40,458 bases of DNA from Scedosporium boydii (taxonomy: Eukaryota > Ascomycota > Sordariomycetes > Microascales > Microascaceae): contig NJFT01000302.1 in the NCBI GenBank assembly GCA_002221725.1, positions 1 through 40,458 on the forward strand, read 5' to 3'. Below the pieces are notes generated by a model. That model made no database searches, was not told the DNA's origin, and saw only the letters and a list, made by a program, of their open reading frames with translations. The position numbers and the translations under genes are program-made. Of this stretch, positions 29,299 through 40,458 are shown piece by piece (within the stretch, counting starts at the first letter, position 1; every line of letters begins with the position of its first letter).

Positions 29299-32200
29299 TT
29301 TGTGTGTTGGGGATTCGGTACGCGGGACGCTACGAATGCGAAGTTGGAAAGAAGAAAAAAAGCAGAACTGCCAGAGTCGACCACGAGGAAGGAGAGAGAT
29401 CTGAGCCGGGGTGTGGGGTGTGGAGATGAGGAAACCTGGAGAAAGAAAGGAGTGGTTCCTCTGCTAGGGTATTATATGTCGGGTTGGAAGAACCAGGAAG
29501 AGCTATGGGAGACAAATATGTTTGGACGGAGAGGAGGTATCGACACTCTATTTACCAACACCAGGCGGCTCGGAAGATGGGAGAGGGTTTCGTTGACTGT
29601 TGAGTGGACTGGCTCAGAAATAGCCTTTATTATCCTCCGGGGGGGAAAGAGACGGGGTTATATATCAGCGAGGAGAAGCGAGGTAGGGAAGGGGAGGAGG
29701 AGACAAGCTGGGGCGTGTGCCAACACTAACAGAACGAGAAGGCAAAAAAACACATTCCTTCCCCCGGACCCCGACCACGAACTAGCGAACTAGGGTTACG
29801 AGCAGGTTGCATTCTTTCGTCCAGGTCCGGGGAAAGGGGAGTTTGGTGCGGAGTCGAAAGTATCCTTCTTGCTTGTAAGCTTAATGCGAGAAAGGGAGGG
29901 GGAGAGCCTAGAGGCAAGGAAAGTCAATCAAACGGAAGAATGGGGGAATGGGGGAAAATGGGGAAATGGGCTCCGCATGTTCCGCTGGTGGGGCGGATGG
30001 AGGGCGTCCAAAGTCCAGACAAGAGACGAGGATGAGGATCGAGATGACGGGATGATTAGAGAGCAGAGGCGGGAGTACGAAGTACGAAGTACTCGGCGAA
30101 CACGGGCAATATACGGAGTACGGATAACGGTAGGGATTAAAGCTGGACCTGTTGGGAAGGGAGTGGACGAGGTGGTACTAACGCACCGCACTAAGCAGTC
30201 GATGGGACGCCAGACCAGGAAGTGAGCGGCAGAAGGGTCTGGCAGATTGAGTCCATCCGTGATGGTACCGGCTGGTCTCGTATACATGGTGGCACTAATG
30301 TGCCATGTGGAGGCAAAGGATCTGGTACGGGAGTAGTGTACGCATACAAAATGGACGTGGATTGGTGTCGATGTTTCCCATTGACTACGAAATGTTGGTT
30401 TTGGTGTTTGGTGTTGCCCCTCTCTCGCAGTGAGTTTATCACTGGAGAGACGGAAATGGAAATGGGAGTGAAATGGGGAGGATTCATCTGAATGACATGG
30501 CCAGCCCGGGGACTGGCCTTGCCATCCTACAAACCCACAACGGGGAACCACCAGAGAGTGGAACAGTCCCTATGATTGCAATGATTGCAATGGATCGCCA
30601 TGTGATTTGCCCGGGCGGCGGAAGTGGCCTCATCACCTGGGAGCTAGCGCGAGCAGAGTTTGTTAGTAGCGGCGGAGAGAGCGTGTGTGAGTGTGTGCGA
30701 GTGTGTGTGGACACTGGACAGGATAAATGGAGTTGAGGCGAAATCTGCAAATCCGCAATGGTGTGTGGGCGTGTGGGCGCGAGTTACCCGATGTGGTTCT
30801 ACAGTGCCTGGCGACTGGTGGTTCTGGCTCTGTGTGCCGTATCAATCAATTGATCAATGTGTGCACGGGAGTTATAGAGTCAGACGTCTTTGACCACTCG
30901 GGGCGCACGACCGGAAGCCCCGTTGAAGTAGCGAGCAACTTGAGCATTTAGACTTTCATTTCTTTCCCTTTTTCGTTTCTGCCACTCGCCTCTTTACCAA
31001 ATGTGTCGGTACCTGTGTGGTCATAGGCTGGGGACTATTATTGACATGACACACGCATATCTCTGTCAGATCAATTCAATGTTCATTTCTGATGCGCTTG
31101 CCGAGTCACGAAACTTCCATCTCGCCGTCCCGAACCCTGAATGTACCAGGCCGCTTTCCCATCCCACGCTCCGGTCTCTTCCTCTTCCCCCCCTTTAGAG
31201 CGCATGTACCTCCGCGCATTTGCTCGGAATTATTTTCCCAGTTGAGGTGGTGGGTGGTGTTCCCAAAAAGCCAAGACCCAAGCCACGACAACTCCCGGCT
31301 GAGACCGATGCCATGCCATGTGGGAAAGAGCCTCAACAAGGACCAAGGGAAACCCTGGCTTCGAATGGCTCGGCGCCTCGGTATTTTTGCATCGTGCTAG
31401 ACCGATTAGGTCAAGGCTTGCTGCAATGTCAGGAATGGTTGGGAGCTAGGGTGACGCAGCGCATCAATTCAATTGATCCCACGACGATTCACTGCCGGCG
31501 TTCATTCCATTTCTGAAGGCCAGGAGTTTTCTGCCTGTTGCAGTGACGATCGAGCAGAACACGATGGCAAAGTCGAGAAAAGGTGGGCAATGTTCGCCTT
31601 GGGTAAATTGGGTCCAGTTGGCGAACTACGGGCAACGCAATTGAGGACCACTTGAGATGCCCCGCTCAACGGAGCGCGTGGACTGAGAATAATTGAAGGG
31701 AGTGGATCTGTGGATACTGCACAGCCAGTTGCAGCCAGGCTTGCGACTTGGAAGAAAAGGAGGATTGATGGATACCAGGTCTGGTCATGAGAAATCGGCG
31801 ACGTGGGGGGACACGACGGTGACTCTGTCTCGAGTCAGGTGTACAAGCACTCTCTCTGTTCTTCTGTTCTTTCGCTGGCTACGAGGTTCTTTGCCACTTA
31901 TCACGAGACAGAGGAAGCTGTCACGATCTGTCGGAACACTGTACTGGTAGAGTACCCCCCAACTAATTTTTTCTTCGTGCTGGTGGCGAACGGGCGGCGA
32001 TCCATCATCCTTCTTCGGAGGAAACATCCACATTGAACTGGCTCCCTTTTCGTTTTGTCAGATTTATGACCACGAGTTCAAGTACTCCGTACGCTACTAT
32101 CTCGGATCAGTCGCGTTAATAATTGCCTAGATTTATTAAGAACTTGGCAAAAAATCGTTGCCATTGATGTATCTTTATATGGAGAGAGTGGGCATTTATG

Positions 32201-35200
32201 CCCCTCTTATATATGGAGATACACCTTATGCAAACGAGCATTAAAATAATACAAGATAGGGAACTAAAAATTGTTTCACCCCTTTCTCGAATTGAAGGCC
32301 TACATGCGAACAATATTACACACTTCCCCTGGCATTCGCCTTATTGAAGCCGATTCAATGCTGTCCTATCTCGAGCGTATTTCAAGATGTCGTTGAGCAC
32401 CCAGACTTTTTTTTGATGCTCACCTTGAATTTCTCCAAATTCATCACGTCATGAGGGGAAAGAGAGGGGGAGGAGAATTGGGGTAATGCCCAGTAAGGCC
32501 AGGAAGGTCCAGGCGTGGCAAACACCTTCACTGCACTTCGGCAGTCTTGGAACAGGCACACTTCTCGATGCGAATGCATAACAGAAAGGTCGCCGATTTG
32601 TATATAATGTTAAAAAATGATTTGCATAATCTCTCTTCCACCGACAATAACTCCTTTGCTTTTTGCGGTTTCCGAAATAAAACTCTGCGGACAATCGATT
32701 GATCGCAACAAACCCGATCGTTCCCCCGAGCGCGACCGACGCTCTGAGGGGAAAGTGACTACGCTAGTTTTGCAGCTTGCAGCCCTAGTCAAGCCCCCTG
32801 TCCTGTTGCCTGTGCTGTTGACTGCTGCAGGCCCTGCAAAGCAAACACTTTCGGGTGCCGAGTCGCACCGGTACGCAACTGCCAAGCCCGATGCGATACG
32901 CCTTCGATGGCGAGATCCAGGCTGTTTCTGTTCTCTGTACCTGAAAAGGGGACCCCCAACTTGCAAGGGTACAATGTGCATCAATAATTTTCTGGTCCAA
33001 TCCAAATAATCCAGAGCGCTTCTCAGCGGCTCTAGATTGGACGCCAAGATTTCCAATGGCACCCTGGCAATTGGATGAGTAGGAATACTTCGTACTTTGT
33101 CCACCGACGGACATTTCAAAAGAGAAGAGGGAAAAAAAAATGAAGAGATGAAAGAGGTCACCAAAACCCGCCGCTTCGTCATAGCTGGTCTGACCCGCTA
33201 ATCATCTCAAGTCCGGCATATGGCTTCGGCAAGTGCGACGTTTGTCGTTGCATCTTCTCGACTCTTGGCTTTTCTTTTCCCAGAGCCACGTTTCGGAGAG
33301 CTTGGCGGAAGGGAAGGCTGACCAACAGAATCAGACGACGAGACGACATCCGATTAAAAAGAAGAAAAAACGAGGAATAATCCAAGGTTCACGATGTAAG
33401 AAAAAAGGATATCGAGGAGCATCGAGGTTGGCTCACCAAACGAGTTAAATAAGAAACCTGCGTTTCTCTTCCCTCTCCCCTTCGCGCTGGCAATTTAGCA
33501 GTTTCGGAAGTTTCCAGGGCAAAATGTCGATTTACTCGTCCTTGCAGATTTCTGATCGATCAACAATCGGGGAGTTCTTTAACATACATATTCTCACCCT
33601 CCCCTCCAACTTCTTCCTCGCCAAAACGGCTGCAAAATTGGAAAATTGGGCTGGAATAAATATGGATGCTCCTCTTTCCTTGCCACGGAAATGTTTTAAT
33701 CTACATCCAGGCTCCGGGATTATCCTTACATCTCGCTTGGAAGATGGATGGTTGCAGCGGGCCATACTTTGTAGTTGACGCCCTCTTGCATTTAACACGA
33801 GGACGTAGAATACACAGATGCACGGTCATATCTTGCACAATCAATGAGCGACAGCAAGGACATGAAGAGGTTCGCCAAATTGGAAACACGGGTTCTGTCT
33901 AAGATCCTCCAATTAACCTCGATAATTTCGTCCCATTCGGGGACTGGCAAGTTACGAAGTCACTTTGCACTTCCACAATCTTCCCTTTCTAGCTGTGGCT
34001 TACTCATAACATCAATGAGCTCCAACATCTGGCAAAGAACGCCGCCCCCATACTCTTTTGGGAGATACGCAAGGGAGAAAGAGGTGACGCCGTGCTATCC
34101 GTAGTACCAATTGCTCGGATTGGAGTTCGGCTTCTCACTCCTCGAAGCCTCCAGTACCACGTCTACGGGCTCCCAGTGTTGCACGGAAACGTTGAGAATC
34201 CCGAGACCTTGAACTACACGCTCAGGCTCGAGCGCATCATTGAATGGCAACTTGAAGGGAAGAGTTCCCTTCCCTTCCCCTTCCCCGGGATGTCGTATCG
34301 TGTGCTCTCAGATTCCTAACTTAAAAGATCGCACTACTGTCTAGTGCCGATTTTGAGTGCCCTATCCATCCTCCTACAGATGCTAGAGTCTAGCGATGAC
34401 GTTCTCCGCACACGTTGTTAGGGCAGTTGACAGGTTTGGGACAGACTACGCCGGCCTCGTGGCGTGATTGCTCCGCGGAAAATACGGAGACCCTCCCCCA
34501 TCTTGAACCCTCCCATCCCCATGGGCCCCCCGGTGTGGGGACGGGGAATGAGGAAAAGGGCAGTGTAATTGGGAGGGGTGATGAGAAATGCGACACCTCA
34601 GACATCCATCTTCCCGGAAAGCTTCTATCACAAGCCCCTCGAGTGGAGCGGCTCCTCCTTTCGAATGGGGCAAGAAGGGGGGCGACGCAACTTCCCGTGG
34701 GCCGGTGTTCAGGAAATGGATGCTATAACGGGTGCGAAATCCGGACCCTTGATATGCGCCACACATTCCGGTCCTGGGGCTGCTCCGTGAGTTATCCTGG
34801 TTTTGTTGCCTTCATTCTTTTTCCTGCAAGCTGCACTTCAAGTGGCGAAAGGCAGATAACGTGCGTTCATATTAAAGTAAAACAAAATAACCATACTACA
34901 GCTCTTATCCAACTAGCTGGCCCAGGACCTTGGAGTCGGTGGCCACACATTAAATATTTCGTCCTAATATTTTAAGATTTCTTCTTTCAGACCGTTGAGG
35001 TCTCGATTTGGCGTTGTGAGACTGACATCATGGATCATTGATGTGTTGTCTCCTCACACGGACCAGCCACTAACTCCGGGTTTTACTCTAAGGTCCGGCT
35101 TCCACGGACGGCCTGGAAAGGGAAAAGAGTCGCCCACGGTCGCAACCAATACAACGCTTGCGTCCCATTTCGCCAAGACAAGAAGCAACTGCCAAGTTGC

Positions 35201-38200
35201 CAAGACCGGCAGTAAAAAAAAAAATCCTCGCCCGTGGTTCGGAGTTTTCCTCTTGCCAAGAGCGCAGTAGCCAACGAGAAACCCAGGTTCGAGGACAATG
35301 TCGTAGCGTGCGAGGGATTGTGACGGTGGCCAAGACAGTCGTTGGCGCCAAGTAATGTAGGGCTCCCTCCTCCCAAGAACGTGGGAGTTTGTTCTGCTTG
35401 GCGCGACGACGTGGGTATTTTCAACGTCGAGTTTATGGGCATTTTTTTTTTCTCAGATCAAGCGGATATCAAACGATTTTTATCAAAAGAAACGGATAAA
35501 AAACTCGTTCTTCAACTTAATATCACCAGGTAAATACAAAGGTACTGGACACTTGGATTGTCATTGGCAATTTCGATCCATCTGCTTCTTTTCGTCAACT
35601 CATCCAACTCCTTGGCTTTCCAGGGCGGGTGACCGTTTCATCGACAGTGAACGGAAGAGACGGAAACTTCGACAAAGGGTCCTCTCGAAATGCGGGCGAA
35701 GCTTTCAAGATGGCGGAAGCGAGATGCAATACGACCCGGGGGGAAATAGCCAATACCTCGTAAGCTGATGCGACTTCGGTCAAGTTCGATGGCATCAATT
35801 GATTCTTTTTCTTGTTTTGCCAAATTTCCCCTTCCCGTCCTGGCTGCAGCTGGCTCACCACTCACCACCCCTCGTGGATATACAGCTTACACTCGGAGTG
35901 TCGGCACTGATGAAATCCATTTAGTATAATGGACCAATAATACAGGAGCTCTGCGTTCGTCCCGTGGTGTACCGAGTACCAGCTACGACTCGCAAACTAC
36001 CGCAACTACCGCCCTTCCTTGCCCTTTTCCTCGTGCACAGCATCCGCTCTGACCGGAGTGGAATGACAAACTAAAAATTAGCAAAGCAAAGAGAAAGACT
36101 AGGAAATAAGAAATAGGAAACTAGAATAGGAAAAGAAAGGACACATTATGTTGCAACGGGCACTGGATCGCCGTCCATCCGCGGGGTTCCCCGTAGTTCT
36201 GTTTCGAGCAGGTGCTTAACAAGCTGGGAAATGTTTGCGCCACTGGAGCATTTCCCACGAGTTCCTCGAACTCTCCCTCCCTTCCCCGCCCCTCCCCTCG
36301 ATTTCACCCACGCGACCCGGAGAAAGCCACGCGTTAACCCGCTGCAAGGCAAGGGGTCAAGGCGGGGGGCCTAGAAACCAAACAAAAAAGCATGGAAATG
36401 ACATTGATAGGTGTGGTGTGGTGGTGTGCAACTGGTGGATGTCTGGATGTTGTGGAAGTGTGTGGGTGGTGGTGTCTGTGTGGTTGCACGGCACATTTTA
36501 AAGTCCCCGCGTTTCTCGCCGAGGCCGAGACTAATTTACCCTGCGCCGTTCCTTTTTTGTTCGAGGAGTGTTCCATGGCAGGAGTATCAATTCGGGGCCC
36601 TGGTTTGTGCATGTGGCTTTCAATGTCCTTTTTTAACCTTCCCTTTTTTTGGATGATATTTCCTGTTATTATTTTTATTTATGAGGCAGTGAGGCAGTGT
36701 ATCCGTAATTATTATTGATGGAATCAAGTTTGTGCCGTTTGTGATTTAAGGTGTCAGCCCGCATCGGCTGGGTATATCTCAACTCTCAAAACTCTTGTAG
36801 CATGAGGCCATGGACGGATGGCATAGACGACGAGCGGCCCTAGTCGTTTCCGGATATCTGGGTCCCTCCCCGGATGTAAAGCTCCACCACTTCTGTGTCT
36901 CCTCTTCCTTCCTTCCTTCCTTTTCTTCTCCTACCAGGACTCACTCGTCGTGTATTTGTGGATACTTTGTAGGGTACCTCGGTACTCGCTCGTCCATCGT
37001 TGTTTCGTCATAAACCAGACTCTGGAAGATACAATTGGATTGTAGGGAAGGTGGAGTCCGATGTATCAATGTACACCTTGAGGGGGTGGGGTATTTCGAC
37101 TTCTGACTCGCACACCCCCCCGACACACTCACAACCCACACACAACACACGCAAAGCTGATTGGGGGGTGGGGTGTGAAAAAGAATGTGGAAAGTGAAAG
37201 TGGGTGTTGAGGAGACTCGTGGAGACCACCAAAAATATGGAGTATCACGACGATCCTGTGGGTTTTTATCCATTTTTTCCGTTTGCCCGGCGTTGAGGAT
37301 GGGGTTTATAGTCTGGAACTTGCGAGTAGATTGTTTATTGAGAATCACCCCATCCAGACCTTTTTTATCCTCCATCTCCACAGATCGTGGATCTGGGGAG
37401 TCAATCGGACGCCCTTCAGTGAGGAGGCAGTTGTGTCTGTGAGTATACAGGGGGGAAGCAAGTAAGGCTCATCATATGGAATGATTCCCTGATGCCAAGC
37501 CTGCTATAAGTGACGCCGATTAGACTGTAGCGTGCCACGCGAGGTTGACTGCCGGCCGAACTCCTGCGCCTTGAGCTCAGGTCGAGTCTAGTCCAAAGGG
37601 AAGAGCCTGCCCATGTGGCCGATCTCTGTTCGAACTTCGGCAGTCATGTTCAGCTTTGAAGCCCTACACGACGCTCCAGCAGTGTAGTGTGTTGGATTTC
37701 TCCAAACTCCCCCAACTGCTGTAATCTTGAATCAGCCTTAGTGTGTGAAGAGCCCCACGGTATCCCTGCTCCCCTTTGTCCTAGCCTCTGGAGCTAACCT
37801 AGTCTCTGGACCCGCCTGCTTCGTATGAGATCGAGTGGGTAGTGAACTCCACCAGTGTACAGGATTTGTTAGTGTGCCTGAACCTTATACGTACGAATTA
37901 GTGTAGAATTTCAAGACTGCGGACGACAACTTCATCTCCTAATTGGGACAGCGGTGCCGCTACAGGACTGTTTCTCGCTCTCGCTCTCTCTCCGTCTCTC
38001 GCCTGCCGGCATCCAGCAGATCTTATCATGTTCGGAAGAAAATCACACGTGATTACTTCGTAGGTGTTACTAACACCCTCTTGTCTTCCTCGCGTTCCCT
38101 GATGCTTTCCTCTTTGTACCGAGCCCACGGATGCCATGCGATATCAACGGTTATTCGGCACGTAGGTAGCTGATGTAGGAGTGATTTATGGAAGTGAACC

Positions 38201-39681
38201 CTCACTGTTAAACCTTTACCGTTGCTAGTTTAAACTCCTATCGTTGTGCATACGTACATGGAGACACCGATGGGTGGAAGGTGGGGGAGAGCTGCGCGAC
38301 TGATGCCGTCTACCCATCTCGCGGTCGAGAGGGCTCTGGCGAGGACACCCCGCGACGTTTTAGAGAGAAACGCAATGGAGGGAAACCCGGCCTCTTTCCT
38401 GCAAAAGGTCCGAGCCGGTTGAAGGGGTATTCTTTATACCTCTGACCCATCAGACTTCTCCGAGACAAGCTCCCTTCCAGGGATCCATCGTATTACCCAT
38501 GTGGTTTTGCAGAAAATTGCTTTACAGGAGCAAAGATTGCGGAAGAATGCCTCTCCTTGCTCTCAGACATGCCCTAGCCATAGCTTAGAAACTACGATTA
38601 TGAACGTGCTAGCTCTGCGGAACACTGGATGCTCATGACCGATATCGAATGGGGTTCTAACCCTCTCGTCGTACATGGCTCCGAAGGACCCGGTAGTCCG
38701 GTGCCGATATTGTAATGCTGCTATACCTCTGGCTGGGGCTGGTAGTGTTTGGAAGAAGGCGTGTATGATTGACGGCTCCCTCTGATTTCTAATGATGGTG
38801 CAACAATCCGGGAAGCCGAATGTACGCAATATTTCTATGGCCGGAGCCTCGGTGGGCGGGTGTCTTGTTACTTATGCCGAGATTCGAGGCCAACTTTTCA
38901 TGTTCCTCCGTTCCCTATTCTCTAGCACCTGAGTATTTCTGGCTAGATTCGAGTCTTGGTCAAGATCCCCTCGTCAAGATCACTCAGTCGGCCACCGCGG
39001 CGTCTATTGCTGTCATGGTGAACATGTTGAGATTCTGCTGTTGCGACGGCTTTCAACTCGATTCACCCACTTATCCTCCCTCACAGTATCAAGCAACCAT
39101 GGTCCATTTCTGACTCGGACGGCAAACATGCAAGCAGAGGCGGTTTCCGACATGGCTGTTAAATGCGGGAAGATAGACAACTGGCTTCGTTGTCCAAGCA
39201 TTTCCGCTGTTCCCGACGCTTCGGTCCCGGATAGATCGGATCTGGGGGAAATGCAGAATCCGGGCTCTGAATCCAGGATCTCAACCTGCATCCGTCTTGG
39301 GGTTCGATATTGGCCTCGTGGCATAGATCTGCCGCCTTGTTATTAAGGAGGGTATCAACTACTTTGTTGGTGTCTGTGTTACTCGTCTCTGCTCATCCAA
39401 CTTGTAAATCGGCAGTATTTGATGCCTTGTTCCCGTCCTTGGGATTTTGACTGCGACCCTCGTGTATTGGATGGGTTGTCTTACACAAGAGAGGCATGGA
39501 CACTCTGATGCATGAGGCATATCAATATCCAATGGGAAAACACAGCCTTGGCCAAGAAGGTCTTCATGAAATATAGAAATTAGGTACAGTTTCGAGGTTC
39601 CTGTAGATTCAAGATGATGAGATGTCGCGACCTGTGGGCTACAACTTCCATGACGCATAAACTCTCCCATTCGCTTCAACA
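29299..39681. other. Gene-poor interval of about 10.4 kb
   Basis: No frame has recognisable domains, signal peptides or consistent splice-joined continuation. The longest frames (186 codons at 34415-34975 plus, 190 codons at 32610-33182 minus) are compositional. Structure that can be seen: G-rich patches (29935-29970), a short tandem word tacgaag (30077-30095), TACGGAGTA/TACTCCGTA words (30113, 32085), GT-rich patches (30684-30716, 36408-36480), TTCC repeats (about 36905-36925), a CA-rich patch (37115-37155) and the palindrome GTACCTCGGTAC (36974). The minus strand at 38560-39330 has slightly protein-like pieces broken by stops (PAPARGIAALQYRHRTTGSF; QRSQLSIFPHLTAMSETASA), possibly a decayed gene. 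The transporter promoter and possibly long non-coding RNAs lie here. Confidence 0.5.
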
Positions 39682-40458
39682 TCAAGCTCCATACCAGCCA
39701 CCCGCCTGCCAGCACTGCGTCTCTTGAGCCTTATCTGTAGACGTGACGAACTCGGTTTCTCTGTAGAAGGGGGAATTCAGAGTCAGCATCGCCAGCATCA
39801 TCATGGGACATGAAAAGATAAGTTCCTGCCAGGGGTGGGATGGGAGAACATACGAGATCGTGACAACGGGCGTAGCCCAGTGAGTAATGTAGGTCGCACG
39901 AAGCTCTGTAACACTCTTGCCCTTGATGATCGTCGTAAGGGTTAGGACGCCCGTGTTGTCGCAGACAATCTTGGGGGGGACTTCGATGCGCTGCGTGGAA
40001 GTCGAGTAGGCTATGCGAAGTTAGTTCATCGCAGTTCAGGGTAGCAAGGGATGAACTGACCCGTCTCCGTCACGGTCTTCGGAGATCTTGTGATAATGTG
40101 AGTAGAAGTAACCGTCTTGCGGTCATAGACGGTGCTAGTAAGAGCGGCAGCGACAGCGACAGCTCTCTCGGCCACCGCGGGGACGGCTAGGGTTTATGTT
40201 AGTTTATGCCTCATCTCTTTTGCTCCCGTTTTCCTTTATAGATGAAGTATAGGACATTACCAGCGCTGTCAGTTTCCTGGGGCCCTCTTCCACGACCGCG
40301 GCCTCTGCCAGGGCCGCCTCCGCCTCCTCGCCCACGGCCATTTCCTCCTCCACCACCACCACCACCCCCATTACCACCTCCTCTCCTCCCGCCTCCATTA
40401 TTCCCTCCCCTGCTACCTCCTCCTCCTCCTCCTCCTCCTCCTCCTCCTCCTCCTCCTC
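39682..40458 (-). CDS. Gly/Arg-rich protein, 3' part; 5' end beyond window
   Basis: Four exons on the minus strand: >40458-40261, 40186-40061, 40010-39854 and 39760-39682 (introns 74, 50 and 93 nt, each GT-AG with CTAAC, CTAAC and CTGAC branch points), in phase to a TGA at 39682-39684. About 186 residues are visible. The first exon encodes a Gly-rich tract with Asn and Arg (GGGNGRGRGGGGGPGRGRGR). The rest is Thr/Val/Ser-rich, beta-prone (STVYDRKTVTSTHIITRSPK, VCDNTGVLTLTTIIKGKSVT, YITHWATPVVTISETEFVTS) and ends QCWQAGGWYGA with two cysteines overall. This layout suggests an extracellular or cell-wall protein, but the signal peptide would lie outside the window. An RNA-binding RGG role is less likely given the tail. 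Single-frame ORF reading misses it because each exon is short. Confidence 0.75.
40416..40458. repeat. (TCC)n / (GGA)n trinucleotide run
   Basis: About 14 TCC units reaching the window end. On the coding (minus) strand they are GGA codons extending the poly-Gly tract of the Gly/Arg-rich gene. The full length is not visible. Confidence 0.95.

Noticed and set aside
32610..33182. 190-codon minus-strand frame
   Set aside because: No motif, biased composition, and equally long frames on the other strand; length alone is not evidence at this GC content.
34415..34975. 186-codon plus-strand frame
   Set aside because: Mixed composition, no domain, overlapping antisense frames of similar length, and no plausible promoter or splice context.
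1..40458. CRISPR arrays, prokaryotic operons, rRNA genes, intact transposases or retroelements
   Set aside because: None seen. Introns and gene families mark the DNA as fungal nuclear, and no frame carries transposase, integrase or reverse-transcriptase motifs.

Overview
The window is nuclear DNA of a filamentous ascomycete (Pezizomycotina), most likely a eurotiomycete. The genes are broken by short introns, mostly 48-93 nt, with GT donors, a CTAAC/CTGAC branch point and YAG acceptors. Families are typically fungal: a GPR1/FUN34 acetate-transporter relative, a membrane CYP450, a MARVEL-type four-helix protein and a single-copy DPH2. TACTCCGTA/TACGGAGTA words of the kind common in Eurotiales intergenic DNA also occur. 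The genus cannot be fixed from this sequence alone.

Region 1 (1-4.3 kb) is accessory-looking. It holds the 3' end of an unknown gene cut by the left edge, a small secreted, probably GPI-anchored cysteine protein, an unnamed protein with an in-frame 15-bp minisatellite coding for an acidic array, and a gene remnant. Region 2 (4.4-12.3 kb) looks like a small oxidative catabolic or specialised-metabolism group. It has two divergently transcribed short-chain dehydrogenases sharing a 408-bp intergenic space, a two-domain ABM-like (dimeric alpha/beta-barrel) protein and a cytochrome P450. No PKS, NRPS, terpene synthase, transporter or regulator is visible. Two signs of decay or mobile activity lie here: a 237-bp almost perfect fold-back element and a broken second copy of the left-edge gene segment. 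The P450 has every canonical motif, but the intron before its heme-binding exon ends in AT where AG is expected.

Region 3 (12.3-29.3 kb) reads as core genome: a disordered protein, a MARVEL-type membrane protein converging on DPH2 (diphthamide synthesis), a tRNA-like Pol III candidate upstream of DPH2, a helical protein with a Q/N/Y-rich prion-like tail, and the acetate-transporter homologue. Two weaker coding segments, one with a Myb/SANT-like stretch and one a probable split small gene, are reported with low confidence.

Region 4 (29.3-39.7 kb) is a gene-poor stretch of about 10.4 kb in which no convincing gene was found. It separates the transporter from the 3' part of a Gly/Arg-rich gene that runs off the right edge. 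That gene is visible only after splicing four exons.
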